Of a stretch of DNA of 64,000 bases, positions 46,656 to 56,117 are shown piece after piece. A model generated the notes under the pieces. It ran no database searches and was not told the DNA's origin. It was given only the letters and a program-made list of their open reading frames with translations. Location: contig AP031437.1 of the NCBI GenBank assembly GCA_042854365.1, positions 1,054,001 to 1,118,000 of the forward strand, read 5' to 3'. The stretch is from Anaeromassilibacillus sp001305115. GTDB taxonomy: Bacteria > Bacillota > Clostridia > Oscillospirales > Acutalibacteraceae. Numbering within the stretch: the first letter of the stretch is position 1; each line of letters starts with the position of its first letter. A program made the position numbers and the translations under genes.

Positions 46656-46664
46656 TGCTACAAT
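46656..46664 (+). promoter_or_regulatory. Extended -10 promoter of the GH97 gene
   Basis: TGC directly before TACAAT (46659-46664). No good -35 box; the direct repeat lies at that place. Confidence 0.5.
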
Positions 46665-46717
46665 ACTATTGTAATCAAACAGGCTTTGCCTGAAAACAAA
46701 GGAGGAGAAGAAAAAAC

Positions 46718-49700
46718 ATGAAGAAGAGAGCATGGCGATCGCTTCTGTCGCTTGTGTTGGCATTCACAATGGTATTTACCATTTGGACGCCTGCATTGGC
46801 AAAGAGCGAAGCCGCGGGAGAGTGGGATCCTTCCGCAGAGTATAAGCTTCTTACTGTGTTGAAAGACGCAGGAATTGAAGTTTACTCTGGAGACACAAAT
46901 CCCGGCGCAAAAGTCGACCTATGGTGGAACTATGAGGGCGATGCATTGTGCTGGAGGTTGATTCCGGATGATGAGGCAGAATACTATCGGATTCAGCCCA
47001 AAAATACCAATGCGACGGTTTTGATGCCCAAAGAATCAAATGCCGTAGCAGGTACAGCATTAACCCTTGGAAACATTGATGATGCGGACGATTCACAGTG
47101 GTGGAAAATCGTTCCTACGGATCAAGATGGCGAGTATATGCTGTTAAACAAAGCTTCTGAAGGAAGTGCAGAAGCATATATCGCTCTGGAGAATGATGGG
47201 GTGAACGATGGAACTCTTGTTATTCTCTCCGATGGAACAACAGCTTCGAGCTACTGGAAAGTCAGTAAGGTTGAAGTTGCCCCTCCGGAACCAGTAGATC
47301 CGGTTGTCAATGTATCTGCGGGAAAGACGCTTTTGGATGTTGATGAAAGTACTTCGGTAAGTGCAACTGCTTTTGATGAGTACGAAGAACAAATTGCAGT
47401 TACAGAAGTAAAGAGTAGCAATCCAGAGGTCGCAGAGGTAACTTCATCGGAAGGTATATACACTGTAACGGCCAAAGCGAATGGTGTTGCTTCCATCGTT
47501 GCTTCTGCCACATTGAGTGACGGGACAAAGGTAGAAGGTTATACACCGATCATCGTAGGCACCGAGCCGGTGGATGGGGCTATTTATCAGTTGACAGCGC
47601 CAAAGACAGATGTTTCAGCTTTGATTGCTTATGATGAGGCTTATGGAGCCGTATCTTATGCCGCGTTAAGTGATAATTCTGTTGTAGTATCTGCATCTCC
47701 GATGGGAATCGTTACAAGTGAGGGAGATTTCCGCAGCGGTCTGGAGTTTGTAGATGTAGAGGAGAGCAACGGAACAGAAGAGTATGAACTGATTGGAGCA
47801 AAGGTAAAATATGTCAATGCTCCTTATAAGCAGATGACATTCCAGTTTGAAAAAGCGGGCGTACCGTATGCTATCATTTTGAAAGTATTTGATGATGGCG
47901 TTGCGTTCCGTTACAGTATCGATGGAGATGAGAACACAGATCTGTCGATCTCTTCAGAGCATACAGGTGTCCGTTTGCCAGATGGTGCGTATACTTGGGC
48001 AATGAACTACAGCCAATCCAATGAAGATGTGGAAATTGAGCATGCCTCCATCAAAGAACTTAATTATCAGTATTCTATGCCATTGCTCTATGAGACCGAA
48101 GACGATGTCTTTGCTTTGGTAAATGAAGCCGATCTCAACGGTACATACTGTGGCGCACAGATGACTGGTGATGGCACTGGCTTGTTGAACATTGTCTTTA
48201 CCCCAGAGCAAACAGACGATGTTGAAACGACTTTACCGTTCGCCAGCCCATGGCGCTATGTCGTTATTGGCGACTTGCAGACTATTACCAACAATACTTT
48301 GGCAGAGTCCTTGGCGCCTGCAAGCAAGGTAGAGGACACCAGCTGGATTGAGGCGGGAACAGTGGACTGGACCTGGTTGAATGGTGATCTCCGTCACGAC
48401 CAGCTGCCAGATGGCGTTTCCTTTGAAACTGCTGGTTTGGAATACTATAAAAAGTATATTGATTTTGCCGTTGAAATGGGTTGGAAATACCAGCTTTTGG
48501 ATGAAGGCTGGCAGCCTCGCGGCAATACAGCAGCTGGCGAACATGAATACGAAGGTTATTATGATTGGATGCCCGACTTGATTGAGTATGCTGCAGAAAA
48601 AGGCGTCGGCTTGATTGTTTGGGCAAGAAAGGCTAATTTGACCGATGATGATTATCGGCAAAAGCTCTTTAAAGAGTGGGCGGATATGGGCATCAAAGGC
48701 ATTAAACCAGACTTCTTTGATTCCCAGGATCAGGAGACGATTCAGCTCATCGAAAAAATGATGGCGGAAACGGCTGAAAATCATATGCTGATCAACGTGC
48801 ATGGTGCCGGCAAACCGACTGGTGAACGCCGCACTTGGCCGCATGCGATTGCCCGTGAAGCTGTTCGTGGTGCAGAGGCTTATGCGGTTGATAATATCGA
48901 GACTTGGGGTGCCGTCATGGATGCCCATCATAACTGCTCGTTGCCGTTTGTTCGCGGCGCAGTAGGTCCGATGGACTACACTCCTATGGTATCGTATGGT
49001 GCAAATGACAATTTGACCAATCATAATCCTGGCCGTTTTACCGTAGCACATATGACTGCGCTGCCGGTGATCTACGAATGTGGTTTGCAGTGCTTGGCGG
49101 ACAAGCCCGATGTCTATCGTGCACATCCTGGATATGAGCATTACTTTAAGAATATGCCATCTGAATGGGATGAAGGAATCCTGATCGATGGTTATCCGGG
49201 CGACTATGTAAATATGGCCCGCCGCAATGGTGACGACTGGTATCAGGGAATCATCTGTGATGGTAAGCTGGACGCAACCTTCTCACTCGACTTCTTGGGT
49301 GAAGGTGAATATGTTGCCTATATTTACAAGGATTCTCCGGAAGTTCTGGCGGAAGGCCCTGCTGCATACGATCAATTTGGCCGTCATGACCAGGATGGAA
49401 GCAATCTGGTAGTCGACCAAGCGACGGTTGACAGCAGTATTGTTGAAGAAATCAAGGTTGTTACAAAAGAAGATACCTTGACAATCCCGCTGGCGGAGAC
49501 CGGCGGTGCAGCGATCCATTATGTCCCAAGAGACCAAGTTGAAGAAGAGATTCCGGCTGTTTCAGAGGCAAAGCGGATTACAGACCGTCTAATTGAACTG
49601 GACTGGAATCAAGATGTAACTGGTGCTGATGAAAAGTCTAGCTTCAAAGTCATGGTCAATGGCCAAGAAGCAGCGCTCAACGATTATGGATATAATGCAG

Positions 49701-52700
49701 GAAATGGAGCTCTCTACTTCGATCAAATGACCACTTTGGAACTGAAAGAAGTTCCTGCACAGGATGCACAGATCACCGTTCAGGTGGTTGGTTCTGTAAC
49801 CAATGAAATGGGAGAAGCTGCTGATACAGAGACTGTCTATGCTGTTGTCGCTGCTCCGTTCTATACACAGTCTGTTAAGGCAGATTGTGGGATCACGGTG
49901 AAGTCCAGCGACGCTGTGGAAAAATCCACACTGCAAGCTGCGGCGGATATTGTGGATGTGATGCTTTCTGCACGTTCCGATGTTGTGGAAAAAATGATTG
50001 AAAATGGTGCGGAATTGGCTGTGTATGGTAAGGGCGAAAGTGCTTACAGCATTCCTGAGCATCGCGCAACCTATGATCCCGATATGTACTATGTAGAGGG
50101 ATACGGCGGGATGGTTGGTAACCCGGTTGCCAGCATCTATGATGCAAACGTTCTCCGCCTCCTGCAAAAAGATTCGCCGGACCATTATACTGGTTATGAA
50201 AATGAATCCGTATTGGTACATGAATTTGGTCATTCCGTGCATTTGCTTGGCGTCGATTCCATTCCGGAGTTGAAAGAGGAATTTGATGCAGTTTATGCAT
50301 CTGCCAAACAAAAGAATCTCTGGCCGAACAGCTATGCGATTTCGAATCGGGAAGAGTATTTTGCAACATGTACGGCAATCTGGTTCAATGTCATGTCTGA
50401 GTCTGCCGACGGTTCTTGGGATGGCGTTCGCGGTCCGGTGAATACCCGTGAAGAACTCAAGGCATATGATGTTGATATGTACAATTTCCTTGCAAAGATT
50501 TATCCGGAAACAGAAGCCGTTTCGGATGCATGGGCAGACGTACCTGACAATTTCCATCCGGGCGAAGAGCCTGAGGAACCAGAATGGGATACAGAAGCCA
50601 GCTATAAGTTCCGGACGGTCTTGAACGACAGCTGCATCGAATCCAACAGCAACAACTCCAGTGCAGGTGCAATTATCGATCTGTGGTGGGATTTCGATGG
50701 CGAGGCCCAATATTGGCGACTCATTCCGGACAGTAACAATGAATACTTTATGATTCAGTTGGAATCGGCCAGTTCCACCGTTATGATGCCGACGGACTCC
50801 AACGCCGCAGAAGGTGTGGCGTTGACTCTTGGCAACATCGATGAAGAAAATGATGCGCAGTGGTGGAAGATCGTTCCAGCAGAACAAGATGGCCAGTATC
50901 GTTTGATGAACAAGGCGTCCGAGGGTTCTCCTCTGTATATCGCTTTGCAGAATGATGCGACTGAAAGTGGGACATTGGTAATCTTGGCAAAAGATACGGC
51001 CCCGTCCAGTGTTTGGGTAGTTGAGAAACAGGAAGTCAATGAGAATGTTCATAAGGCTGATCCAGATGCCATTTATCTGAGCGATCTGGAGTGGCTCAAT
51101 GCAGTGGACAGCTGGTTCCTCGTACGTAAGGACCAGACCGTCAATCAGACGGAGATTTCCTGGAACGAAAATGGCCAAACGGTTATCTACGAAAAGGGTA
51201 TTGGTACCTTTGCACCGTCTCAGGTAACCTTCGACATCACTGGCCTGCATGCAGAAACCTTTAAAGCCATCGGTTGCTTCCCGGCTGGCGCAGGGAGCTG
51301 TGAATTTATTGTGCTGGCAGATGGAGAACAAATCCTCTCTAAGACTCTTTCCTATGATGGAAATCAGATCTCGCCAGACAATGGTGCTTTGGAAGTGGCG
51401 ATTCCGGAAGGAACCAAGATTTTGACCTTGTATGCAAAGGGCAGCAGTAGCACAACATGGGCAGATGCTCGCCTCTATTGCGATAAGGAAGCTCAGAAAG
51501 ACTTGGCTCGTGTTACCATCAAAGCAGAGGAAACTCATCTTCAGAAGGGAGCAAGCTCTGCCATCAATCTGACTGGTTACATCGGTCAAGTTGGCTGGGG
51601 CGGTATGCAGAATATCGAAGCGGATCTGACAAATGCCATTATCACCTACAGCAGCAGCGACGAATCCGTTGCAAAGGTAGAGGATGGAAAGATCGTAGCT
51701 GTTTCGGACGGTACAGCAACCATTACATGCACCGTAGAACTGGACGGCGTGAAACAGTCCTCGACTTTGGATATCATTGTTGGCAATGGAAATGAGAACT
51801 CTTGGACCGTGGTGTCTCCGGATGGAAATATTGAGACTCTGTTCACCTTGCGCGATGATGGATCGGTTGTATTTACAACTTCGAGAAATGGAAATACCGT
51901 TATCGGAACTTCCCCGACTGGCTTGGTCACCAACTTGGGCGATTTCCGTACCGGTTTGACCTTCGTCGATTCTAAGACAGAAACCGTCAAGGATTCTTAT
52001 GACTTGATCGGCGCGAAGAAGAGTCATGTGGATGCAATAGGCACCGAACTGACTTTGAATTTTGAAAAGGATGGCGTGACCTATCGCATCATCAGCCGTG
52101 CCTATGATGATGGTATGGCGTTCCAGTATGAAATCGAAGGCCAGGATGGCGAAGAGTTGACGATTTCTTCTGAAGCAACAGGCTTCTTGATGCCGGACGG
52201 TTCCGTTGCACAGACGATGGACTTCGATAAGGCCAACGAGGAGCGGTATTATCAGAAGGAAATCGAAGAACTGGAGGGCGGTTATTGCATGCCGCTGCTC
52301 TATGAGACGCCAAATGGCGATTGGGCACTGCTGTCTGAAGCAGCGCTTACTCCACAGTATAGTGGCGGACAGATTGTTGGCCATGACACCGGTATGTTGG
52401 ACGTCGTGTTCTCACCGGAGCAGTTCAGCGATGTCGTAACGACCGCGCCGTTCACCTCTCCGTGGCGTTTCATGGTTATTGGTGATCCGGCAGATATTGC
52501 AGAAAATACCCTTGCAGAAACGTTGAGTCCGGACAGCGTAATCGAAGATACCAGTTGGATCGTACCGAGTCCGGTCGACTGGACTTGGCTGAATGGCGAT
52601 CTCCGCCATGACAATCTGCCGGAAGGCACAACATGGGAAGAGACCGCACCGAAGCTGTACAAGCAGTATATTGACTTTGCAGCAGAGATGGGCTGGAAGT

Positions 52701-54208
52701 ATCAGCTTTTGGACGAAGGCTGGCAGCCGCGTGTATACAACCGCGGCAATGACCTGTATGACGGTTACTATGACTGGATGCAGGAAGTTCTGGATTACGC
52801 AGAAAGTAAGGGCATTGGCCTGATTGTCTGGGCAAACAAACGCGATCTGGATACACCGGAAGAGCGCGAACGCATCAAAGAATGGGCAGAGATGGGCATT
52901 AAAGGCATTAAGCCAGACTTCTTTGATTCTCAGAGCCAGGAGATCATCCAGCTCCTGGACATCCTGACCAAGGAAGCCGCAGAAAATCATATGCTCATCA
53001 ACATCCATGGCGCCGGTAAGACCACCGGTGAAAGAAGAACCTATCCGAACGCAATTTGTCGTGAGGCGATTTCGGGCGGCGAGAGTTGTGTAAATGATGC
53101 ATACTTTGATTGTATGCTGCCGTTTACTCGCTTCGCAGTAGGCGCTGCGGACTTTACTCCGATGGCTTCCTATGGCAATACCTTTGGAATGAAGTCGGTT
53201 ACCCAGGCACACCTGGTTGCACAGACCATTATGTTTGAATGTGGAATTCAGACGATGGCGGATAAGCCGGATGTATACCGTGGACATGTAGCATACGAGA
53301 ATCTCTTTAAGAATCTGCCCACCTCTTGGGATGACAGCATTCTGTTGGACGGCGATCCGGGACATTATGTCAATATGGCACGCCGTACAGGGGACGATTG
53401 GTATGTAAGCATCATGGGCAATGAAGCTCGTATTGCAGAGTTCGATCTGGACTTCTTGGAGGATGGTGCAACTTATACCGCATATATTTTCCGTGACAGC
53501 GATGATCCGACAAATGATGATAGCAATAAAGCAATCATCACAGAAACCAAAACGCTTACAAAGGGCCAGACAATGTCCATCGATATTAAGGCAACTGGTG
53601 GCGCAGTCGTAAAGATCATTAAAAATGCAGAGCAGACCGACTGGACAGAACTGAAGGCTGCACTGGATGAAGCAAAGAGCCTGGATTCGAGCAAATATAC
53701 GGCAGCCAGCTGGAACGTTTTGGAAACAGCAGTTAAGGCAGCAGAGCAACTCCCAGCGGATGCAGATCAGGCGGCAATTGACGCATCTGTAAAGGCAATT
53801 AAAGATGCTATCGATAAGCTGGTTAGAAAGTCCAGCGGCGGTTCTAGCAGTAGCTCCAGCAGTTCTTCGAGCGCTAACAATACGATGGGGTCTGACGGAG
53901 TGGTTGTAGCGGTCGGAACGGGAGCAGCAACGGCACAGCCGAAGGTTGTATCCGACACAACGGTTGACTTTACGGTAAAGAGTGGCAGTGCATACTGCTT
54001 CAAGATGACCGTAGTCAATGGAAATAATTTGATGCCGAGCTTTACAGTGGGCAATGGCAATGTGCTGAAGACTCAATTCGTGACTCAGATTGGAAACGAC
54101 TATTACTTCCGGGTATGGGCCGTTGGCACACCGGGCCAGAGCACAGGCGTTTATACGACCTTGCCTGGCTATTCCGCAGTGAAGCATTGCACGATTACCA
54201 TTGGTTAA
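46718..54208 (+). CDS. Giant secreted multi-domain protein: two GH97 glycosidases with a zinc-peptidase-like module
   Basis: 2496 residues, read from ATG after AAAGGAGG. A signal peptide covers about 1-28. Order: ricin-type lectin (about 36-190), Ig-like BIG2 (195-285), GH97 (290-950), a region with zinc motif HEFGH (His1168, Glu1169, His1172) and Glu1212/1213 as possible third ligand (about 1060-1270), second ricin-type domain (1289-1440), NPCBM-like module (1446-1590), BIG2 (1595-1690), second GH97 (1692-2300), FIVAR-type helices (2307-2371), serine linker, and a C-terminal domain of about 100 residues. Both GH97 copies have an aspartate in KPDFFD (Asp665, Asp2067), as in retaining alpha-galactosidase-type members, and a glutamate 49 residues on (Glu714, Glu2116). 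It probably degrades host or dietary galactosylated glycoconjugates at the cell surface. No LPXTG sorting motif is seen. Confidence 0.85.
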   Translation: MKKRAWRSLLSLVLAFTMVFTIWTPALAKSEAAGEWDPSAEYKLLTVLKDAGIEVYSGDTNPGAKVDLWWNYEGDALCWRLIPDDEAEYYRIQPKNTNATVLMPKESNAVAGTALTLGNIDDADDSQWWKIVPTDQDGEYMLLNKASEGSAEAYIALENDGVNDGTLVILSDGTTASSYWKVSKVEVAPPEPVDPVVNVSAGKTLLDVDESTSVSATAFDEYEEQIAVTEVKSSNPEVAEVTSSEGIYTVTAKANGVASIVASATLSDGTKVEGYTPIIVGTEPVDGAIYQLTAPKTDVSALIAYDEAYGAVSYAALSDNSVVVSASPMGIVTSEGDFRSGLEFVDVEESNGTEEYELIGAKVKYVNAPYKQMTFQFEKAGVPYAIILKVFDDGVAFRYSIDGDENTDLSISSEHTGVRLPDGAYTWAMNYSQSNEDVEIEHASIKELNYQYSMPLLYETEDDVFALVNEADLNGTYCGAQMTGDGTGLLNIVFTPEQTDDVETTLPFASPWRYVVIGDLQTITNNTLAESLAPASKVEDTSWIEAGTVDWTWLNGDLRHDQLPDGVSFETAGLEYYKKYIDFAVEMGWKYQLLDEGWQPRGNTAAGEHEYEGYYDWMPDLIEYAAEKGVGLIVWARKANLTDDDYRQKLFKEWADMGIKGIKPDFFDSQDQETIQLIEKMMAETAENHMLINVHGAGKPTGERRTWPHAIAREAVRGAEAYAVDNIETWGAVMDAHHNCSLPFVRGAVGPMDYTPMVSYGANDNLTNHNPGRFTVAHMTALPVIYECGLQCLADKPDVYRAHPGYEHYFKNMPSEWDEGILIDGYPGDYVNMARRNGDDWYQGIICDGKLDATFSLDFLGEGEYVAYIYKDSPEVLAEGPAAYDQFGRHDQDGSNLVVDQATVDSSIVEEIKVVTKEDTLTIPLAETGGAAIHYVPRDQVEEEIPAVSEAKRITDRLIELDWNQDVTGADEKSSFKVMVNGQEAALNDYGYNAGNGALYFDQMTTLELKEVPAQDAQITVQVVGSVTNEMGEAADTETVYAVVAAPFYTQSVKADCGITVKSSDAVEKSTLQAAADIVDVMLSARSDVVEKMIENGAELAVYGKGESAYSIPEHRATYDPDMYYVEGYGGMVGNPVASIYDANVLRLLQKDSPDHYTGYENESVLVHEFGHSVHLLGVDSIPELKEEFDAVYASAKQKNLWPNSYAISNREEYFATCTAIWFNVMSESADGSWDGVRGPVNTREELKAYDVDMYNFLAKIYPETEAVSDAWADVPDNFHPGEEPEEPEWDTEASYKFRTVLNDSCIESNSNNSSAGAIIDLWWDFDGEAQYWRLIPDSNNEYFMIQLESASSTVMMPTDSNAAEGVALTLGNIDEENDAQWWKIVPAEQDGQYRLMNKASEGSPLYIALQNDATESGTLVILAKDTAPSSVWVVEKQEVNENVHKADPDAIYLSDLEWLNAVDSWFLVRKDQTVNQTEISWNENGQTVIYEKGIGTFAPSQVTFDITGLHAETFKAIGCFPAGAGSCEFIVLADGEQILSKTLSYDGNQISPDNGALEVAIPEGTKILTLYAKGSSSTTWADARLYCDKEAQKDLARVTIKAEETHLQKGASSAINLTGYIGQVGWGGMQNIEADLTNAIITYSSSDESVAKVEDGKIVAVSDGTATITCTVELDGVKQSSTLDIIVGNGNENSWTVVSPDGNIETLFTLRDDGSVVFTTSRNGNTVIGTSPTGLVTNLGDFRTGLTFVDSKTETVKDSYDLIGAKKSHVDAIGTELTLNFEKDGVTYRIISRAYDDGMAFQYEIEGQDGEELTISSEATGFLMPDGSVAQTMDFDKANEERYYQKEIEELEGGYCMPLLYETPNGDWALLSEAALTPQYSGGQIVGHDTGMLDVVFSPEQFSDVVTTAPFTSPWRFMVIGDPADIAENTLAETLSPDSVIEDTSWIVPSPVDWTWLNGDLRHDNLPEGTTWEETAPKLYKQYIDFAAEMGWKYQLLDEGWQPRVYNRGNDLYDGYYDWMQEVLDYAESKGIGLIVWANKRDLDTPEERERIKEWAEMGIKGIKPDFFDSQSQEIIQLLDILTKEAAENHMLINIHGAGKTTGERRTYPNAICREAISGGESCVNDAYFDCMLPFTRFAVGAADFTPMASYGNTFGMKSVTQAHLVAQTIMFECGIQTMADKPDVYRGHVAYENLFKNLPTSWDDSILLDGDPGHYVNMARRTGDDWYVSIMGNEARIAEFDLDFLEDGATYTAYIFRDSDDPTNDDSNKAIITETKTLTKGQTMSIDIKATGGAVVKIIKNAEQTDWTELKAALDEAKSLDSSKYTAASWNVLETAVKAAEQLPADADQAAIDASVKAIKDAIDKLVRKSSGGSSSSSSSSSSANNTMGSDGVVVAVGTGAATAQPKVVSDTTVDFTVKSGSAYCFKMTVVNGNNLMPSFTVGNGNVLKTQFVTQIGNDYYFRVWAVGTPGQSTGVYTTLPGYSAVKHCTITIG

Positions 54209-54221
54209 ACGTATTGGAAAA

Positions 54222-54252
54222 ATTCTTCTGCGGGAACTTCCCGCAGAAGAAT
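54222..54252. terminator. Hairpin after the GH97 gene
   Basis: ATTCTTCTGCGGGA pairs with its complement. The T run is on the leftward strand, so it is a better terminator for leftward transcription. Confidence 0.55.
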
Positions 54253-54277
54253 ATCCCAAAAAAGTTGAATAGCAAGT

Positions 54278-54326
54278 AAAAAGCGCCTCCTGCCGCAGGA
54301 TTGCCCTGAGGCAGAAGGCGCTTCTT
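54278..54326. terminator. Bidirectional terminator between GH97 and the binding-protein gene
   Basis: AAAAAGCGCCTCCTGCC pairs with GGCAGAAGGCGCTTCTTT with one mismatch; T runs follow on both strands. Confidence 0.8.
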
Positions 54327-54340
54327 TCTTTCACGACCGG

Positions 54341-55936
54341 TTACGAAGTAAAATCTGCATAAATATACTCATATTCCGCATTGATATAATAAGTTTCAAA
54401 GTTGATTAATTTAGGATTTTTTAGTAAGGCGCTTTGGCGTATTTGAAGAGGTATCAAGGCGGCGTCTTCTAACAAGATCGTTTCAGCTTGTGCAAGTAGA
54501 CTCATCCGGCTCTGCGGGTCCATTTGGCGATTAGCCGTTTGAAAACATTCGTCGTACTCTTCACTCGAATAACTGGCACAGTTATAGGAGGAATCCGATG
54601 TCCAAAGTTCCAGATAGGTTGCCGGGTCCGCGTATTCAGGAATCCAACCGGAGAGTGACATTTCAAATTTATGAATGGTATCCAAATTCATATGTGTGTT
54701 GTAGGGAACAGACAAGATATCAATTTGAATCCCGAGCGTTTCTTCCAACTGCTTTTCAATAATTTGTGCTTCTGTTACGGACCAATAATCGTCTGTAACC
54801 AATAATTCCAATTGAATATCCTCTGCTCTTTCAAGATCCAGTTCTTGTAGAGCCGTTTTTAGATAATTTCGTGCCTTTTGTGTATCTCCATTCAATGGAA
54901 ATGCTTCCAAGGGGTATTCTTCTCCAAAGGTTTTGTGAGCGCCGGGGAGAATAGGGAGAACATAGCGTGCGCTGGCAGTTACATCGTCAGAACCAAGAGA
55001 ATCAACGTAGTCGTTCCGATTAAGTGCATAGTTGAGAGCTAAACGTAGATTTTTGTTGTTTAAGGGGCAGCTTCCGTCCATATTTAAGCGAATAAAATCA
55101 TTCGCACCATTAAAGTAGTAATGAATATAAGGGGTCATATCTGGGGATACGTCGGTGGTAGCGACAGGCATAACGTCCAGTTTTTGATCGAGAAACATCT
55201 GATAAAGCTTGTTAAAGTCAGTGGAAATAACGATCTCGACTTGATCCAATTGAATCTTATCGGCATCCCAATAATAAGGATTCTTTTCCAAAAGGATAGA
55301 ATCATTTTGCTTCCACTCCTTTAGGCGGAATGGTCCATTGGAAAGAGAGTATTTGCCTATTTCAGAGCTCTCTTTTTCAGAAGGAATCGGACTGAACGTT
55401 GGCAATGCCAAAAGTTGTAGGAAATAAGGGGTGGGATTTTCTAAAATAAATTGTAATGTTGCATCATCAATTGCGCGAACTCCTAAATATTCCTCTGAGA
55501 GTTCCTTTTTATGAACCTCTGCCGCGTTTTTGATAGGATATGCCATAAAGGGGCGGGTTGAGTTCTCATCTGCCAACATACGTTGAATTGCATAGACAAA
55601 ATCCTGTGCGCGTACGGGTGTTCCATCGCAATAAAATGCGTCCCGCAGGTGGAAGGTATATACCAATCCATCTGTGGAGATTTCATAAGATTTTGCAATT
55701 CCATAAAGAAGCTGATCTCCGTAAGTGCGCATCAATCCCTCATAAATGTGGTACGCAATGGTTGCTTCAGAAGTGGCGTCCACCTTTTGTGGGTCTAAAG
55801 TACTTGGCTCTTGTAATAGCGCATATCGCAAAACTTTGGGATGTGTATTGTCCACAGAAAGGGGTTGTGGAGAGGAACAAGAGGTTAAACCCAAGAGTAA
55901 ACAGAGAAGTACGGCAAAATAATTCGTTTTTTTCAC
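54341..55936 (-). CDS. Oligopeptide-binding lipoprotein (SBP family 5), orphan
   Basis: Extracellular solute-binding lipoprotein of 531 residues, OppA/DppA-like. A lipobox LTSC places the lipid on Cys20. Family patterns follow, such as LRYALLQEPSTLDPQKVD near the mature N-terminus and YEGLMRTYGDQLLYGIAKSYEIS. The start is GTG 55936 with AGGTGAT upstream; an ATG nine codons earlier has no site. No permease or ATPase genes adjoin, so it either uses a transporter encoded elsewhere or serves as a sensor. It is divergent to the histidine kinase at 56118. Confidence 0.87.
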   Translation of the reverse strand: MKKTNYFAVLLCLLLGLTSCSSPQPLSVDNTHPKVLRYALLQEPSTLDPQKVDATSEATIAYHIYEGLMRTYGDQLLYGIAKSYEISTDGLVYTFHLRDAFYCDGTPVRAQDFVYAIQRMLADENSTRPFMAYPIKNAAEVHKKELSEEYLGVRAIDDATLQFILENPTPYFLQLLALPTFSPIPSEKESSEIGKYSLSNGPFRLKEWKQNDSILLEKNPYYWDADKIQLDQVEIVISTDFNKLYQMFLDQKLDVMPVATTDVSPDMTPYIHYYFNGANDFIRLNMDGSCPLNNKNLRLALNYALNRNDYVDSLGSDDVTASARYVLPILPGAHKTFGEEYPLEAFPLNGDTQKARNYLKTALQELDLERAEDIQLELLVTDDYWSVTEAQIIEKQLEETLGIQIDILSVPYNTHMNLDTIHKFEMSLSGWIPEYADPATYLELWTSDSSYNCASYSSEEYDECFQTANRQMDPQSRMSLLAQAETILLEDAALIPLQIRQSALLKNPKLINFETYYINAEYEYIYADFTS

Positions 55937-56117
55937 ATATATCACCTGAAATAAATAACACAAATTTGTATATTTTTTAGCATATCATAAACTATTTTTA
56001 ATAACAAGGCACCTACGAGATATAAAAAAATAAATTCTTAAGAAATTATTGGAAATGATTATTCAGTAGAATTTTGAACTTTACAAACTACGTTAGACTA
56101 AAAATAGGGAGGTCCCG

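Noticed and set aside
49589..52384. Very long open frame (931 codons) on the strand opposite to the GH97 gene
   Set aside because: It is antisense to a clear coding gene, has no ribosome site and its composition is a mirror of the GH97 codons. A second such frame at 52412-54334 has the same explanation.
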